NCBI RefSeq assembly: GCF_026230195.1
Contig: NZ_CP036501.1
Location: 1,240,001-1,304,000 of the forward strand
DNA from: Candidatus Paraluminiphilus aquimaris
Lineage (GTDB): Bacteria; Pseudomonadota; Gammaproteobacteria; Pseudomonadales; Halieaceae
Direction of reading: 5' to 3'
DNA: 64,000 bases
Shown here: in pieces, positions 9,107-17,925 of the stretch
How positions within the stretch are numbered: the first letter of the stretch is position 1
Layout: the number at the start of each line of letters is the position of its first letter
Made by a program: the position numbers and the translations under genes
The notes under the pieces: generated by a model
What the model was told of the DNA's origin: nothing
The model's database searches: none
Seen by the model: only the letters and a program-made list of their open reading frames with translations

Positions 9107-10318
9107 ATGAACACACTTACTTCTCTTTCGAGTCAGGCGTTAACGCCTGACTTTTATGACTACGAACCAAACCCTATTGCCTCAGTGGTTTGCGAGGGTG
9201 ACTTTGTTTGCGTCTTTTGGCCCGATGACGTGAAACTTGCCTGTTACAAGTTTTGGCTGCGCGAGAATACGGTGGGACAGGGCGGCATCGATCTCGCAAC
9301 GCGTGAGTGCATATTAGACCCTGCGGACCTAAGCGATGACATGTCGGTAAAGTCGGCGGTGGTGGATAGCGCGGGGGACCTGATCGTTCAGTGGTGTCAT
9401 GACCAACAGCGCTCGGTCTATCACTCAGGTTGGTTGCGCCATATTGCTGAAAACCAACATAGGCCAAGTAGTTGGCTGCCCATGGCCCAGGCGTGGACGA
9501 CAAGCTCGATGGACGAGGTACCACGGGTCGACGGTGCTTGGGCATTGGAGAGCGATGAGGCGATTCTTGCTCTGCTAAACAATCTCATGGTGTCTGGTGC
9601 GTGCGTCCTTGAGAACTCGCCAACACACGAAGGCTATTTGTTGGACTTAGCGGAGCGTATTGGTCCGGTACGCGATAGTAATTTTGGTCGCTTGTGGGAT
9701 GTTCGTGCTGATATTGATTTAGCCGGAGATGCAAAAACCAATACGACAGCTAATACAGGCCTGCGCCTTGGGCCGCATTCAGACTTACCAACGCGAGAAA
9801 CGCCGCCCGGATTTCAGTTTTTGCACTGCCTTATCAATGATGCAGATGGCGGGGCGTCCACCCTCACCGACGGCGCTGCCCTAGTTCAAGCGCTGGAGCG
9901 TGAATACCCCGAGGCGTTTGAGCTTTTGTGCACGCGACATTGGATTTTCTTCAACCGAGGCCCTGGCATCGACCATCGTTGGTCTGCGCCCATCATCGAT
10001 TATTTACCGGGCTCAGACATTCCAACGATTCGCGCCTTTTACCCTGTTCGGGCTTTTCCCTCTATGGCTGTTGAGGATGTGGCGGGGTGTTACGAGGCCC
10101 TTCGCTTGTTCCATCGTATGGCAGATGAGCCCGAGTTTGAGCTGAAGTTTCGATTAACAGCCGGCGATATTCTGTGTTTCGATAATCGGCGTGTACTCCA
10201 TGGGCGTGATGCATTTACGGGGTCGGGCAAGCGACACTTACAAGGTATCTATATCGATCGCGATGAAATTATGTCGCGTGGTCGCGCTTTGAATCGAGCC
10301 GCGAAAATAAATGCATAA
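9107..10318 (+). CDS. Gamma-butyrobetaine dioxygenase-like protein
   Basis: Predicted Fe(II)/2-oxoglutarate enzyme that hydroxylates gamma-butyrobetaine to L-carnitine. The 403 residues have the two-part layout of gamma-butyrobetaine and trimethyllysine hydroxylases: an N-terminal DUF971-like beta domain (about residues 25-110, ending SGWLRHIAEN) and a C-terminal TauD-fold domain. The iron ligands are H224 and D226 in GPHSD and H365 in VLHGRD; the Arg in GKRHLQG would hold 2-oxoglutarate. The ATG at 9107 follows a strong Shine-Dalgarno. The next three genes encode steps that consume carnitine, which supports this substrate; a trimethyllysine or other betaine substrate remains possible. Confidence 0.82.
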   Translation: MNTLTSLSSQALTPDFYDYEPNPIASVVCEGDFVCVFWPDDVKLACYKFWLRENTVGQGGIDLATRECILDPADLSDDMSVKSAVVDSAGDLIVQWCHDQQRSVYHSGWLRHIAENQHRPSSWLPMAQAWTTSSMDEVPRVDGAWALESDEAILALLNNLMVSGACVLENSPTHEGYLLDLAERIGPVRDSNFGRLWDVRADIDLAGDAKTNTTANTGLRLGPHSDLPTRETPPGFQFLHCLINDADGGASTLTDGAALVQALEREYPEAFELLCTRHWIFFNRGPGIDHRWSAPIIDYLPGSDIPTIRAFYPVRAFPSMAVEDVAGCYEALRLFHRMADEPEFELKFRLTAGDILCFDNRRVLHGRDAFTGSGKRHLQGIYIDRDEIMSRGRALNRAAKINA

Positions 10319-10438
10319 CAACCGACGAGTAATAGCAAAGGGCTCGATAGCCGGCAGGAAATAGTCGGTCATAAAGCGTCAACAAACAAAAAAAGCGCTC
10401 TGAAACAGAGACTCATAACGTAAAAAGGAGAGGTCGCT

Positions 10439-11350
10439 ATGCCACTGGCGATGCGCAAAAAGGTTTTTATCACCGCTGCACTGACAGGTTCTGGTGGGAC
10501 ACAAGATCGAAGCGAGAAAGTCCCGCGTAGTCCAGAGCAGATTGCCAATGATGCCATTGAAGCGGCGCAGGCAGGCGCTGCCGTTGTCCACTGTCATGTG
10601 CGCGACCCAGAGAGCGGCGTGCCCGCACGGGATGTCGATCTTTATCGTGAAGTTGTTGAGCGTATTCGCGCTTCGAGCACCGATGTGGTGGTGAACCTCA
10701 CAGCCGGAATGGGTGGTGACCTGGTTTTTGGGCCGCCGGATGCACCATTACCCCTGCAAGATGCGGGCACCGACATGGTCTCCAGCGCGGAGCGCGTTGC
10801 GCACCTTGAAGTCTGCCGCCCTGAAATTGCCACGTTGGATTGCGGAACCATGAATTTTGCAGAGGCGGACTATGTCATGACCAATACTCCCGGCATGCTT
10901 CGCGATATGGCCCGGCGTATGACGGAACTGGGAATCCAAATTGAGATCGAGGCGTTTGATACCGGCCATCTTTGGTTTGCAAAACAATTGGTAGAAGAGG
11001 GACTCATTAAAGACTCGGTAATGGTTCAGTTGTGCATGGGCGTCCCCTGGGGTGCGCCTGATGACATGAACACCTTCATGGCCATGGTGAACAATGTCCC
11101 GAGCAATTGGGTGCACTCAGCGTTTAGCATCGGCAAGAACCAAATGCCCTTCGTGGCAGCCGCGGTTTTATCGGGCGGGAACGTGCGCGTGGGCCTAGAA
11201 GATAATCTCTGGCTTGAGCGTGGCCGCTTGGCGTCCAATGCCGAACTGGTTGAAAAAGCATCTGGGATTATTTCCGCCATGGGCGTACAGGTCATGACGC
11301 CCGCTGAAGTGCGCGCAGAGCTTAATCTGGTTAAGCGAGACCCCCTTTGA
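10439..11350 (+). CDS. Beta-keto acid cleavage enzyme (BKACE, DUF849), probably for 3-dehydrocarnitine
   Basis: Zinc-dependent enzyme that transfers acetyl-CoA to a beta-keto acid; for 3-dehydrocarnitine the products are betainyl-CoA and acetoacetate. The 303-residue TIM barrel shows the zinc ligands H51 and H53 in VHCHVRD, the DCGTMNF strand motif and the Glu in VGLEDNLWLERG. Assignment to dehydrocarnitine rests on the next gene, a carnitine-type dehydrogenase, with which it overlaps by one base (TGATG), and on the acetoacetyl-CoA synthetase after it. In Pseudomonas the corresponding gene is part of the carnitine operon. Other beta-keto acids are possible from sequence alone. Confidence 0.85.
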   Translation: MPLAMRKKVFITAALTGSGGTQDRSEKVPRSPEQIANDAIEAAQAGAAVVHCHVRDPESGVPARDVDLYREVVERIRASSTDVVVNLTAGMGGDLVFGPPDAPLPLQDAGTDMVSSAERVAHLEVCRPEIATLDCGTMNFAEADYVMTNTPGMLRDMARRMTELGIQIEIEAFDTGHLWFAKQLVEEGLIKDSVMVQLCMGVPWGAPDDMNTFMAMVNNVPSNWVHSAFSIGKNQMPFVAAAVLSGGNVRVGLEDNLWLERGRLASNAELVEKASGIISAMGVQVMTPAEVRAELNLVKRDPL

Positions 11351-12348
11351 TGAGCGAAATACCCGGTCGCTCTCGACCCACTGCTGCGATTATTGGGGGT
11401 GGTGTCATTGGCTCGGGGTGGGCGACACGCTTCTTACTAAACGGTTGGGATGTTCGCTTTTTCGACCCAAGTGAAGACGCTGAGCGCATTCTGCATGCGG
11501 TCATCGCGCGCGGTCGTGACGCCCTGCCTGCCCTGTGTGATGTAGTGCCCGAGGAGGGCACTCTTACGATTGCGAGTTCGACGGCCGATGCTGTAGTAGG
11601 AGCCCGTTACATTCAGGAGTCGACGCCAGAGCGTATCGAAGTAAAGCGCGCGGTACTGAGATCGATTCAGGAGGCTTGCGAGGCCGAAGCAATTGTTGCG
11701 TCATCTACCTCAGGGTTTATGCCGAGCGAGCTACAGGACGGATCGCTGCGTCCTGAGCAGATTATTGTCTCGCACCCCTATAACCCGGTTTATCTATTGC
11801 CGCTGGTTGAGGTGGTAGGGTCTGACAACGTCTCAAAGGAACTACTCGATCGTGCAAGTCGTTATTTGGAGTCAGTATCGATGAAGCCCGTGGTGCTGGG
11901 CGCAGAAGTGCCAGCGCACGTGGGCGATAGGCTCCTTGAGGCGCTGTGGCGGGAGGCGCTTTGGTTGGTAAAGGACGGTGTTGCGACAACGGGTCAAATC
12001 GACGACATCATCACCCATAGTTTTGGCTTGCGTTGGGCACAGAAAGGGTTGTTTGAAACCTACCGCGTCGCGGGTGGACAAGCGGGGATGAAGCACTTCT
12101 TGGAGCAGTTTGGTCCCTGCCTTGAGTGGCCTTGGACCAAGTTGATGGACGTACCAGATCTCAACGAGGAACTGATCGACCGCATCGTTGAGCAGTCGGA
12201 CGAACAGGCGGCGGGTCGAACCGTGATGCAGCTGGAAAATGAGCGAGACCGAAATTTGGTGGCGCTCTTAAAAGCCTTGCGAGAGGAAGATGCGGCAGCA
12301 GGTGCTTTTCTCAACGAGGTTAACCGACGTCATCAGGGCGAGGAATGA
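11350..12348 (+). CDS. cdhA: L-carnitine dehydrogenase (3-hydroxyacyl-CoA dehydrogenase family)
   Basis: NAD-dependent enzyme that oxidises L-carnitine to 3-dehydrocarnitine. The ATG at 11350 overlaps the BKACE stop, giving 332 residues; a TTG three bases upstream is the only alternative. The N-terminal Rossmann domain has the GGGVIGSGWA dinucleotide motif near residue 14, and the HPYNPVYLLPLVEVVG segment carries the catalytic His of the family. The C-terminal helical domain includes SFGLRWAQKGLFET, as in carnitine dehydrogenases. Some homologues carry a fused C-terminal betainyl-CoA thioesterase; this one ends without it. The stop overlaps the next start by four bases (ATGA). Confidence 0.85.
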   Translation: MSEIPGRSRPTAAIIGGGVIGSGWATRFLLNGWDVRFFDPSEDAERILHAVIARGRDALPALCDVVPEEGTLTIASSTADAVVGARYIQESTPERIEVKRAVLRSIQEACEAEAIVASSTSGFMPSELQDGSLRPEQIIVSHPYNPVYLLPLVEVVGSDNVSKELLDRASRYLESVSMKPVVLGAEVPAHVGDRLLEALWREALWLVKDGVATTGQIDDIITHSFGLRWAQKGLFETYRVAGGQAGMKHFLEQFGPCLEWPWTKLMDVPDLNEELIDRIVEQSDEQAAGRTVMQLENERDRNLVALLKALREEDAAAGAFLNEVNRRHQGEE

Positions 12349-14465
12349 GTCAGATTTCGGGTGACTCGGTAGATACTGGCGTCTCGTCGGACTCGACTAG
12401 CGGGTCAGGGTCGATAAGTAGTAGTGGCTTTATAGATAACCGAATCCCTCTATGGTCTCCGAGTGCTGAGCGAATCGCTCAAGCTGAGCTCACTGCGTTT
12501 AGCGCCTTTGTCACTGAGCGCTTTCCGGAGACTCATGTATCCACTTATGAAGCCTTGCATCACTGGTCAATAACGGCGACGCATGATTTTTGGCGATGTA
12601 TTTGGGATTACTGCGACGTTATTGCGAGCCGTGATAGCGAGGTGGTCGTTCGAGATTTGGAGAAAATGCCGGGTGCGACGTGGTTTCCTGATGCGCGACT
12701 GAACTTCGCGGAGAACCTGCTTCGTCGGCGCGGCGACCAAACGGCCATTATTTCGCTTTTGGAGAATGGGACTCGCAGAGAAACCTCATTCGATGATCTT
12801 TATTCACAGGTGGCAGCGATAGCGGCCGCCCTAAAAGCACGGGGTGTCGAGTCGGGTGACCGCGTCGCGGGGTTTATGCCCAATGTGACCGAAACTGTGG
12901 TGGCAATGTTAGCCGCAACGAGTCTGGGTGCAGTTTGGACGTCGTGTTCCCCTGATTTTGGTTTTCAGGGTGTGATGGATCGATTTGGTCAGGTCAAACC
13001 CAAGGTCTTATTTGCAGCAAACGGCTATTTCTACAACGGTAAGGCGCACGACTCGCTACGTAAGGTGCGTCAAATAGCCGAAGAGATCGACAGTCTCGAG
13101 CACGTCGTTGTCGTTGAAGTTATTGTTGAGGATGTTGTTGAGGGTGAGGTTGAGGGTGTTGTTGAAGCTGTTATAGAAACTGCCGAGCAAGCCCGCGATA
13201 CAGCAGGCATAGCCAATATAAAGGGCGCAGCACTATTTTCGGACTGGGCTCGTGCGCAGGCCGAGGTAACGCAAATTGAATTTGCACAACTGCCCTTTAA
13301 TCACCCGCTTTACATCATGTATTCGTCGGGCACGACCGGCGTGCCCAAGTGCATCGTGCATGGCGCCGGTGGCACGCTCGTCCAGCACCTAAAAGAGCAC
13401 AGACTCCACTGTGATATCGGGCCTGCGGATACGCTCTTCTACTTCACTACTTGCGGTTGGATGATGTGGAACTGGCTGGTATCGGGTCTTGCTTGTGGTG
13501 CAACATTGGTTTTGTACGACGGCTCACCCTTTGCTGACGAGGGGAGGGTGCTGCTGGATGCGATCGATCGCGAGCGCATTACTGTATTTGGCACGAGTGC
13601 TAAGTTCATCTCGGGTATCGAGAAGGCGGGACTTAAGCCTCGACTAACGCACGACCTGTCGAGTCTCAAAACCGTGTTATCAACGGGATCACCGCTGTCT
13701 CATGAGAGCTTTGAGTACGTTTATCGGGATTTTAAAACCGATGTTCTGCTCGCTTCGATCGCCGGCGGCACTGACATTATTTCCTGTTTTGTTGGCGGTT
13801 GTCCGACGCGACCTGTTTATACGGGGCAAATTCAGTGTCGCGCACTCGGTATGGCGGTTGAATTTTGGGATGAGACAGGTACATCCCTTACTAAGGGCAA
13901 GGGCGAGCTTGTTTGTAAGACGCCTTTTCCTAGCATGCCGATTGGTTTTTGGAGCGATGAAGACGGCGGAAAATACCACCGCGCTTACTTCGCTCAGTTC
14001 GACAACGTCTGGTGTCACGGTGACTACGGCGAGCTCACGGCGGAGGACGGTGCAATTATTCATGGGCGGTCCGATGCCGTGCTGAACCCAGGTGGCGTGC
14101 GCATAGGCACCGCTGAGATTTATCGTCAGGTCGAAAAGCTCGAGAGCATTGTTGAGAGCATCGTGATTGGGCAAGACTGGCAGGACGACGTCCGCGTTGT
14201 TCTGTTTGTGGTACTTCGAGAGGGTGAGGTACTTGACGAGCAACTGGCCCAGGCAGTGCGAGTCACGATTCGCGAGAACGCCACGCCTCGCCATGTGCCA
14301 GCAAAGATTATTCAAGTCCCTGAAATCCCTCGAACGTTGAGTGGCAAGATTGTAGAGCTCGCGGTGCGAGAAGTAGTCCACGGACGTCCGGTCAATAATG
14401 TTGATGCACTTGCCAACCCAGAGGCGCTCGAGCACTTTGCGGATATCACCGAGCTTAAGTTTTAA
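12345..14465 (+). CDS. Acetoacetyl-CoA synthetase with low-complexity insert
   Basis: AMP-forming ligase that activates acetoacetate to acetoacetyl-CoA, so the four-carbon product of the BKACE reaction enters central metabolism. Family features are the N-terminal W-rich segment, SLGAVWTSCSPDFG, the phosphate loop YSSGTTGVPKC, and the C-terminal lysine in RTLSGKIVE. At 706 residues it is longer than the usual ~650. The extra length is a Ser/Gly-rich N-terminal tail (residues 2-30) and a Val/Glu low-complexity insert at about 254-281, encoded by imperfect GTT-GAG repeats at 13105-13175. Whether the insert affects activity is unknown. It is the last gene of the tightly overlapping operon. Confidence 0.93.
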   Translation: MSQISGDSVDTGVSSDSTSGSGSISSSGFIDNRIPLWSPSAERIAQAELTAFSAFVTERFPETHVSTYEALHHWSITATHDFWRCIWDYCDVIASRDSEVVVRDLEKMPGATWFPDARLNFAENLLRRRGDQTAIISLLENGTRRETSFDDLYSQVAAIAAALKARGVESGDRVAGFMPNVTETVVAMLAATSLGAVWTSCSPDFGFQGVMDRFGQVKPKVLFAANGYFYNGKAHDSLRKVRQIAEEIDSLEHVVVVEVIVEDVVEGEVEGVVEAVIETAEQARDTAGIANIKGAALFSDWARAQAEVTQIEFAQLPFNHPLYIMYSSGTTGVPKCIVHGAGGTLVQHLKEHRLHCDIGPADTLFYFTTCGWMMWNWLVSGLACGATLVLYDGSPFADEGRVLLDAIDRERITVFGTSAKFISGIEKAGLKPRLTHDLSSLKTVLSTGSPLSHESFEYVYRDFKTDVLLASIAGGTDIISCFVGGCPTRPVYTGQIQCRALGMAVEFWDETGTSLTKGKGELVCKTPFPSMPIGFWSDEDGGKYHRAYFAQFDNVWCHGDYGELTAEDGAIIHGRSDAVLNPGGVRIGTAEIYRQVEKLESIVESIVIGQDWQDDVRVVLFVVLREGEVLDEQLAQAVRVTIRENATPRHVPAKIIQVPEIPRTLSGKIVELAVREVVHGRPVNNVDALANPEALEHFADITELKF

Positions 14466-14576
14466 ATCAGTAACAGTAGCTCCATCACAATCACTGAGGA
14501 CTTCAAGGTCCGGCTGAATCGGCCAGGTGCAAAGTGGCTTAGGTAGAAGAGGTCATAGGCAGACCTGGCCAAACGT

Positions 14577-15347
14577 TTAACAGCGGCAATATTCCTGTCC
14601 CTCGGGATTCAGCTCGTCGCACGTCACAGCATCGGGTCCAATAAAGCATTGATTGGCATCGCGTGCGAGCGACTGCATCCGGTCATCCTTGACTTCAAAT
14701 GTCTCAGGACTCGCGCCGTCAACAATATGGTCTAGCCAATAGACACGAGATCGGTCCTTAGCGTAGACACCCCACAATATTTCTAGGCTCGCGCGATCAA
14801 CTTCGGTTAAGCGCTCGGCTTGGATGTAATAACACTTGCTGTCGACAGCCCGCCACATCGAAAAGTATTCAAAGGTGTCGATATCGCAGATGTCCAAACG
14901 TCGGTTGCCAGAGTAGACATCATCGACATCGCGTGACCACCCATCACCTAAGCGCTCAAACGTTGCGAGGTCTGCCCCTTCCAGCCGTGTTCGGCCATAG
15001 AAGACTTGCGTTGCATCTTTCGAATAGCCGTTTGACAAGCGTTCATAGGTCGCTGGGTCCGCGTGGAGAATCGGAATATCCCACTCGTATACCGTTGTTG
15101 TGTCCTTCCCATGTTCACTGTCGATGGTCTCGAACGTATCGGGGTCTGCGTCTTCCAACACTCGGGTGTGGTACCGCATTGCCATGGGGTTCCATCGAAA
15201 GTAAGTAACTTTGCCGCCAAAGACTTCGTAGTAGGAGTAGGTGCCGGTTACTGCTTTGAGTGTGCTGGTGCAGCCCGGTGAGAGAAGGAGAGCGACGCCC
15301 ACCGATAAGAACGTGAGTGCCATTACGGCGACCTTGCGATGTGTCAT
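14577..15347 (-). CDS. DKNYY-repeat lipoprotein
   Basis: Secreted protein of about 256 residues made of DKNYY-type repeats (YAKDRSRVYWLDHIVDGASPETFE is typical: KD-x-VYY, then I-x-GADP-x-TFE). About four to five repeats cover residues 35-245. The ATG at 15347 is chosen because it opens a signal peptide (MTHRKVAVMALTFLSVGVAL) ending at LLSPGC, a somewhat atypical lipobox, and has AAAGG upstream; the open frame extends 71 residues further without family similarity. The DKNYY family is widespread but has no known activity; an envelope location is inferred. The C-terminus is Cys-rich (four Cys in the last 30 residues). Confidence 0.8.
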   Translation of the reverse strand: MTHRKVAVMALTFLSVGVALLLSPGCTSTLKAVTGTYSYYEVFGGKVTYFRWNPMAMRYHTRVLEDADPDTFETIDSEHGKDTTTVYEWDIPILHADPATYERLSNGYSKDATQVFYGRTRLEGADLATFERLGDGWSRDVDDVYSGNRRLDICDIDTFEYFSMWRAVDSKCYYIQAERLTEVDRASLEILWGVYAKDRSRVYWLDHIVDGASPETFEVKDDRMQSLARDANQCFIGPDAVTCDELNPEGQEYCRC

Positions 15348-15443
15348 ATATCGATCGCCTTTGGTGATGCGCGCCATAGGGTTCATGTGACGCATTGCCT
15401 GTATAGTCTGACAAAGATTGTTCGTGAAGTGCGAAAGCCTAAT

Positions 15444-15846
15444 ATGGAAGTCTTGTTTCTGGAAGCTAAACCCATTCCAAGCCATGCCATAACAGCGCTG
15501 GTAGCAGTCATCATCGGCGGCATTCAACTCGCAAGTGCTAAGGGTACGATACAGCATCAACTAATCGGCTACCTCTGGGTAAGCATGATGATGTATGTCT
15601 CGATTTCCTCGTTCTTTATCTCGGAGATTCAGCTTTGGGGTGCGTTCAGTCCCATACATCTCTTAAGTGCCTGGACTGTCTTTACGCTCTGCACCGGTGT
15701 GTATTTTGCGCGTGTTGGCAATATCAAAGTCCATTAAAGTCCATTAATGGAATATGGTTTTGCTCTTCGTATTGGCGTTGATACTCACGGGGCTTTTTAC
15801 GCTTCTACCTAATCGAGTGATGGGACAGATGCTGTTCGGCGGCTAG
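15444..15846 (+). pseudogene. DUF2306 membrane protein, broken
   Basis: The ATG at 15444 opens a 97-codon frame with three membrane helices of the DUF2306 type, ending at NIKVH and a TAA at 15735. The family normally continues with a Trp-containing segment and a last helix. That missing end is present in the +1 frame from 15748 to 15846: W, then MVLLFVLALILTGLFTLL and MGQMLFGG, then TAG. The break coincides with an exact 10-base tandem duplication (AAAGTCCATT twice, 15726-15745); removing one copy restores the frame, although one TAA codon stays at the junction. The gene is therefore probably inactive, or makes a protein lacking its last helix. The small final frame (ATG 15754) could also be translated alone. 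Confidence 0.65.
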
Positions 15847-16070
15847 GCAGACCTGGCCGAATCATGCCGGCTTCTGTGGGTCACCATCATGTGATGAAGG
15901 CGCCTGATGTTATTGCTGCCCGTATCTTTGAAGAGAAACGGTAGTAACCCATGAAAGAGGCAGGCGACTCCCGTCAAGCAAAGCAGCGTGCCAAAGCGCA
16001 GAGCTTGTCCCATGTGCTGCCAATATGACTCGCCAACAGACGCTGGATGTTCGAGAAATAGATGTTTCAT
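15843..16070 (-). CDS. Small DUF6356-type membrane protein
   Basis: A 75-residue protein beginning MKHLFLEHPASVGESYWQHM, the conserved opening of the DUF6356 family, followed by one or two hydrophobic stretches (ALRFGTLLCLTGVACLFHGL) and a basic tail. The ATG at 16070 has a strong ribosome site (AAGGAGGGGG). Its 3' end overlaps the end of the broken DUF2306 gene on the other strand by a few bases. The function is unknown; the family is found as a single small inner-membrane protein in proteobacteria. Confidence 0.75.
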   Translation of the reverse strand: MKHLFLEHPASVGESYWQHMGQALRFGTLLCLTGVACLFHGLLPFLFKDTGSNNIRRLHHMMVTHRSRHDSARSA

Positions 16071-16188
16071 GATTGCCCCCTCCTTGAAACATAATAGTGA
16101 GAGGATGGATCAAATTTCTTTCTTTTTTCGACAATATTGGGTAAAAATTAGAAAATGATTCTTTTTTTTATAAATATTTTGAAATTTA

Positions 16189-16647
16189 ATGGACTCTATT
16201 GACCGAAAAATTTTGCGTGAGCTACAGCGAGACTGTTCGGATTCTATTGCTGAGATCGCGGATCGGGCTGGGGTGTCTCAGACGCCCTGCTGGCGACGAA
16301 TAAAAAAGCTCGAGGAGGCAGGCTACATAAAGCAGCGTGTTGCAGTTCTGGATCAAGATTTACTCAATCTTGGCATGACGGCCTACGTCATGATTAAAAC
16401 CTCCCATCACGACGACAGCTGGCTGGCGCGTTTTTCTGAGGGTGTATCGCTCATACCTGAGGTCATAGAGATCCACCGTATGGCAGGTGACATCGATTAC
16501 TTGCTGAAAATTGTTGCAACAGACATGAGCGACTACGACCGTATTTATAAGCGCTTGATTACCGTCGCTGAGCTATTCGATGTTAGCGCTTCGTTCTCTA
16601 TGGAACGCATAAAGTCGTCAACCGAGTTACCACTGGATCGAACTTAA
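16189..16647 (+). CDS. Lrp/AsnC-family transcriptional regulator
   Basis: DNA-binding regulator of 152 residues. An N-terminal winged helix-turn-helix (about 2-60, DSIDRKILRELQ then AGVSQTPCWRRIKKLE) is followed by the RAM/ACT-type effector domain (about 70-145, with GDIDYLLKIVATD). The spacing and motifs are those of the short Lrp group acting as amino-acid-sensing regulators. It is divergent from the DUF6356 gene, with an AT-rich 118-base spacer that probably holds its promoter. The target genes are unknown; ilvC and galE nearby are on the other strand. Confidence 0.92.
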   Translation: MDSIDRKILRELQRDCSDSIAEIADRAGVSQTPCWRRIKKLEEAGYIKQRVAVLDQDLLNLGMTAYVMIKTSHHDDSWLARFSEGVSLIPEVIEIHRMAGDIDYLLKIVATDMSDYDRIYKRLITVAELFDVSASFSMERIKSSTELPLDRT

Positions 16648-16814
16648 GTTCAGGTGTTCTTTTCGGCTTACGCAGCGCTGATGCTGACACATAGCCACTA
16701 AACCAAGGCCACACTGACAACGATCGCGCAGCTCTAATGCGTAGCAACTGCAACTGCAACTGCTAGAAGTGCGCCGCGTTTGTATTCTTCAGCGGTTTGG
16801 TGGACGTCGACGCC

Positions 16815-17798
16815 TTACGTCAGGTTATCCCGCCGATGGCACTCCCAATTCCAAGCGCTCCGGGCAATCTCATCGATGCTGTCGTGTTCTGGGGTCCAAC
16901 CTAGTTCGCTGCGTGCCTTTGCAGAGCTGGCAACCAGCGTGGCCGGATCGCCCTCACGCCGCGATCCGATAGTGTAGGGAATCTCAGCGCCTACCGCTTT
17001 TTCGCAAGCGGTAATCACTTCTTTGACGGAATAGCCGTTGCCGTTCCCCAAGTTGAAGGCGTTAAAGCCACTCGATGAGTTCATCTTCTCGATGGCCGCC
17101 ACATGGGCGCTCGCAAGATCATCAACGTGGATATAGTCGCGGACACATGTACCGTCGTTGGTTGGGTAATCGTCGCCAAATAAGGTCAGCGGGTTTCCTG
17201 TACCTGCCGCTGCGCGTAATGCATTGGGGATAAGATGGGTTTCAGGTTCGTGCCATTCACCGAGCTTGGCGTCGTTGTTAGCACCCGCGGCGTTGAAATA
17301 GCGTAAGCAGGTGGCGCTGAACTCTGAGCTCTCACAGACAGCTTGCAACATCTGCTCGACGACGAGTTTCGTTTGTCCGTAGACATTGATTGGAGCTTTT
17401 GGATGGTCTTCGTCAATCAAGTCAGAAACCGGGTTGCCAAAAATGGCAGCGGTTGATGAGAAGACCAGTCGTGGAATATCTGCCGCTTGCATGGCGCGAA
17501 CTAGGTTGGTCGTGCCACCGACATTGTTCTGGTAGTAAATCGCTGGGTGGTTTTTTGACTCGCCGACGAGTGACTTAGCTGCAAAATGAAGCACGCCTTC
17601 AAAGCCTCGCTTTTTAAGCCTCCGACTGAGGTTGTGGGTGTCTCGCAGATCTACGGGTATAAGTTCACAACCCTGCAGGGCCCATCGATGTCCAGTGCTC
17701 AGGTTGTCGAGAATGGTAACGTCATGCCCCGCGGCTAACAGTGCTCTGACTGTATGCGACCCAACGTAACCTGCCCCACCTGTAACCAAAAGCTTCAT
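16815..17798 (-). CDS. galE: UDP-glucose 4-epimerase
   Basis: SDR-family epimerase that interconverts UDP-glucose and UDP-galactose and often UDP-GlcNAc/GalNAc, supplying precursors for surface polysaccharides. The 327 residues start at MKLLVTGGAGYVGSHTV (NAD-binding GxxGxxG), with SSTAAIFG and the catalytic YGQTK (Tyr-x3-Lys) near residue 150, and a C-terminal substrate domain including NLGNGNGYSV. Start and length fit the family. It is slightly shorter than E. coli GalE (338). It may serve the polysaccharide loci further right, but it is a separate unit. Confidence 0.93.
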   Translation of the reverse strand: MKLLVTGGAGYVGSHTVRALLAAGHDVTILDNLSTGHRWALQGCELIPVDLRDTHNLSRRLKKRGFEGVLHFAAKSLVGESKNHPAIYYQNNVGGTTNLVRAMQAADIPRLVFSSTAAIFGNPVSDLIDEDHPKAPINVYGQTKLVVEQMLQAVCESSEFSATCLRYFNAAGANNDAKLGEWHEPETHLIPNALRAAAGTGNPLTLFGDDYPTNDGTCVRDYIHVDDLASAHVAAIEKMNSSSGFNAFNLGNGNGYSVKEVITACEKAVGAEIPYTIGSRREGDPATLVASSAKARSELGWTPEHDSIDEIARSAWNWECHRRDNLT

Positions 17799-17925
17799 CT
17801 TGTTTGGCTCTTTGCCTCGTTTTTCGGCTTTTTATTTTTGAGTTCTATTTTTTTGGAACCCTAAATGCCAGTAGGAGTGTGCCCGCAGTTGGGCCTAATT
17901 ACGAAACAAAAATACACATGATCTT

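Noticed and set aside
6244-12348. The TauD-type gene and MFS transporter as part of the carnitine cluster
   Set aside because: They are on the other strand with a separate promoter region, and the TauD-type enzyme lacks the N-terminal domain of gamma-butyrobetaine hydroxylases; a functional link remains only a guess.
13689-14435. A 248-codon frame on the minus strand
   Set aside because: It lies wholly inside the acetoacetyl-CoA synthetase gene in another frame and has no family features; it is a by-product of codon bias.
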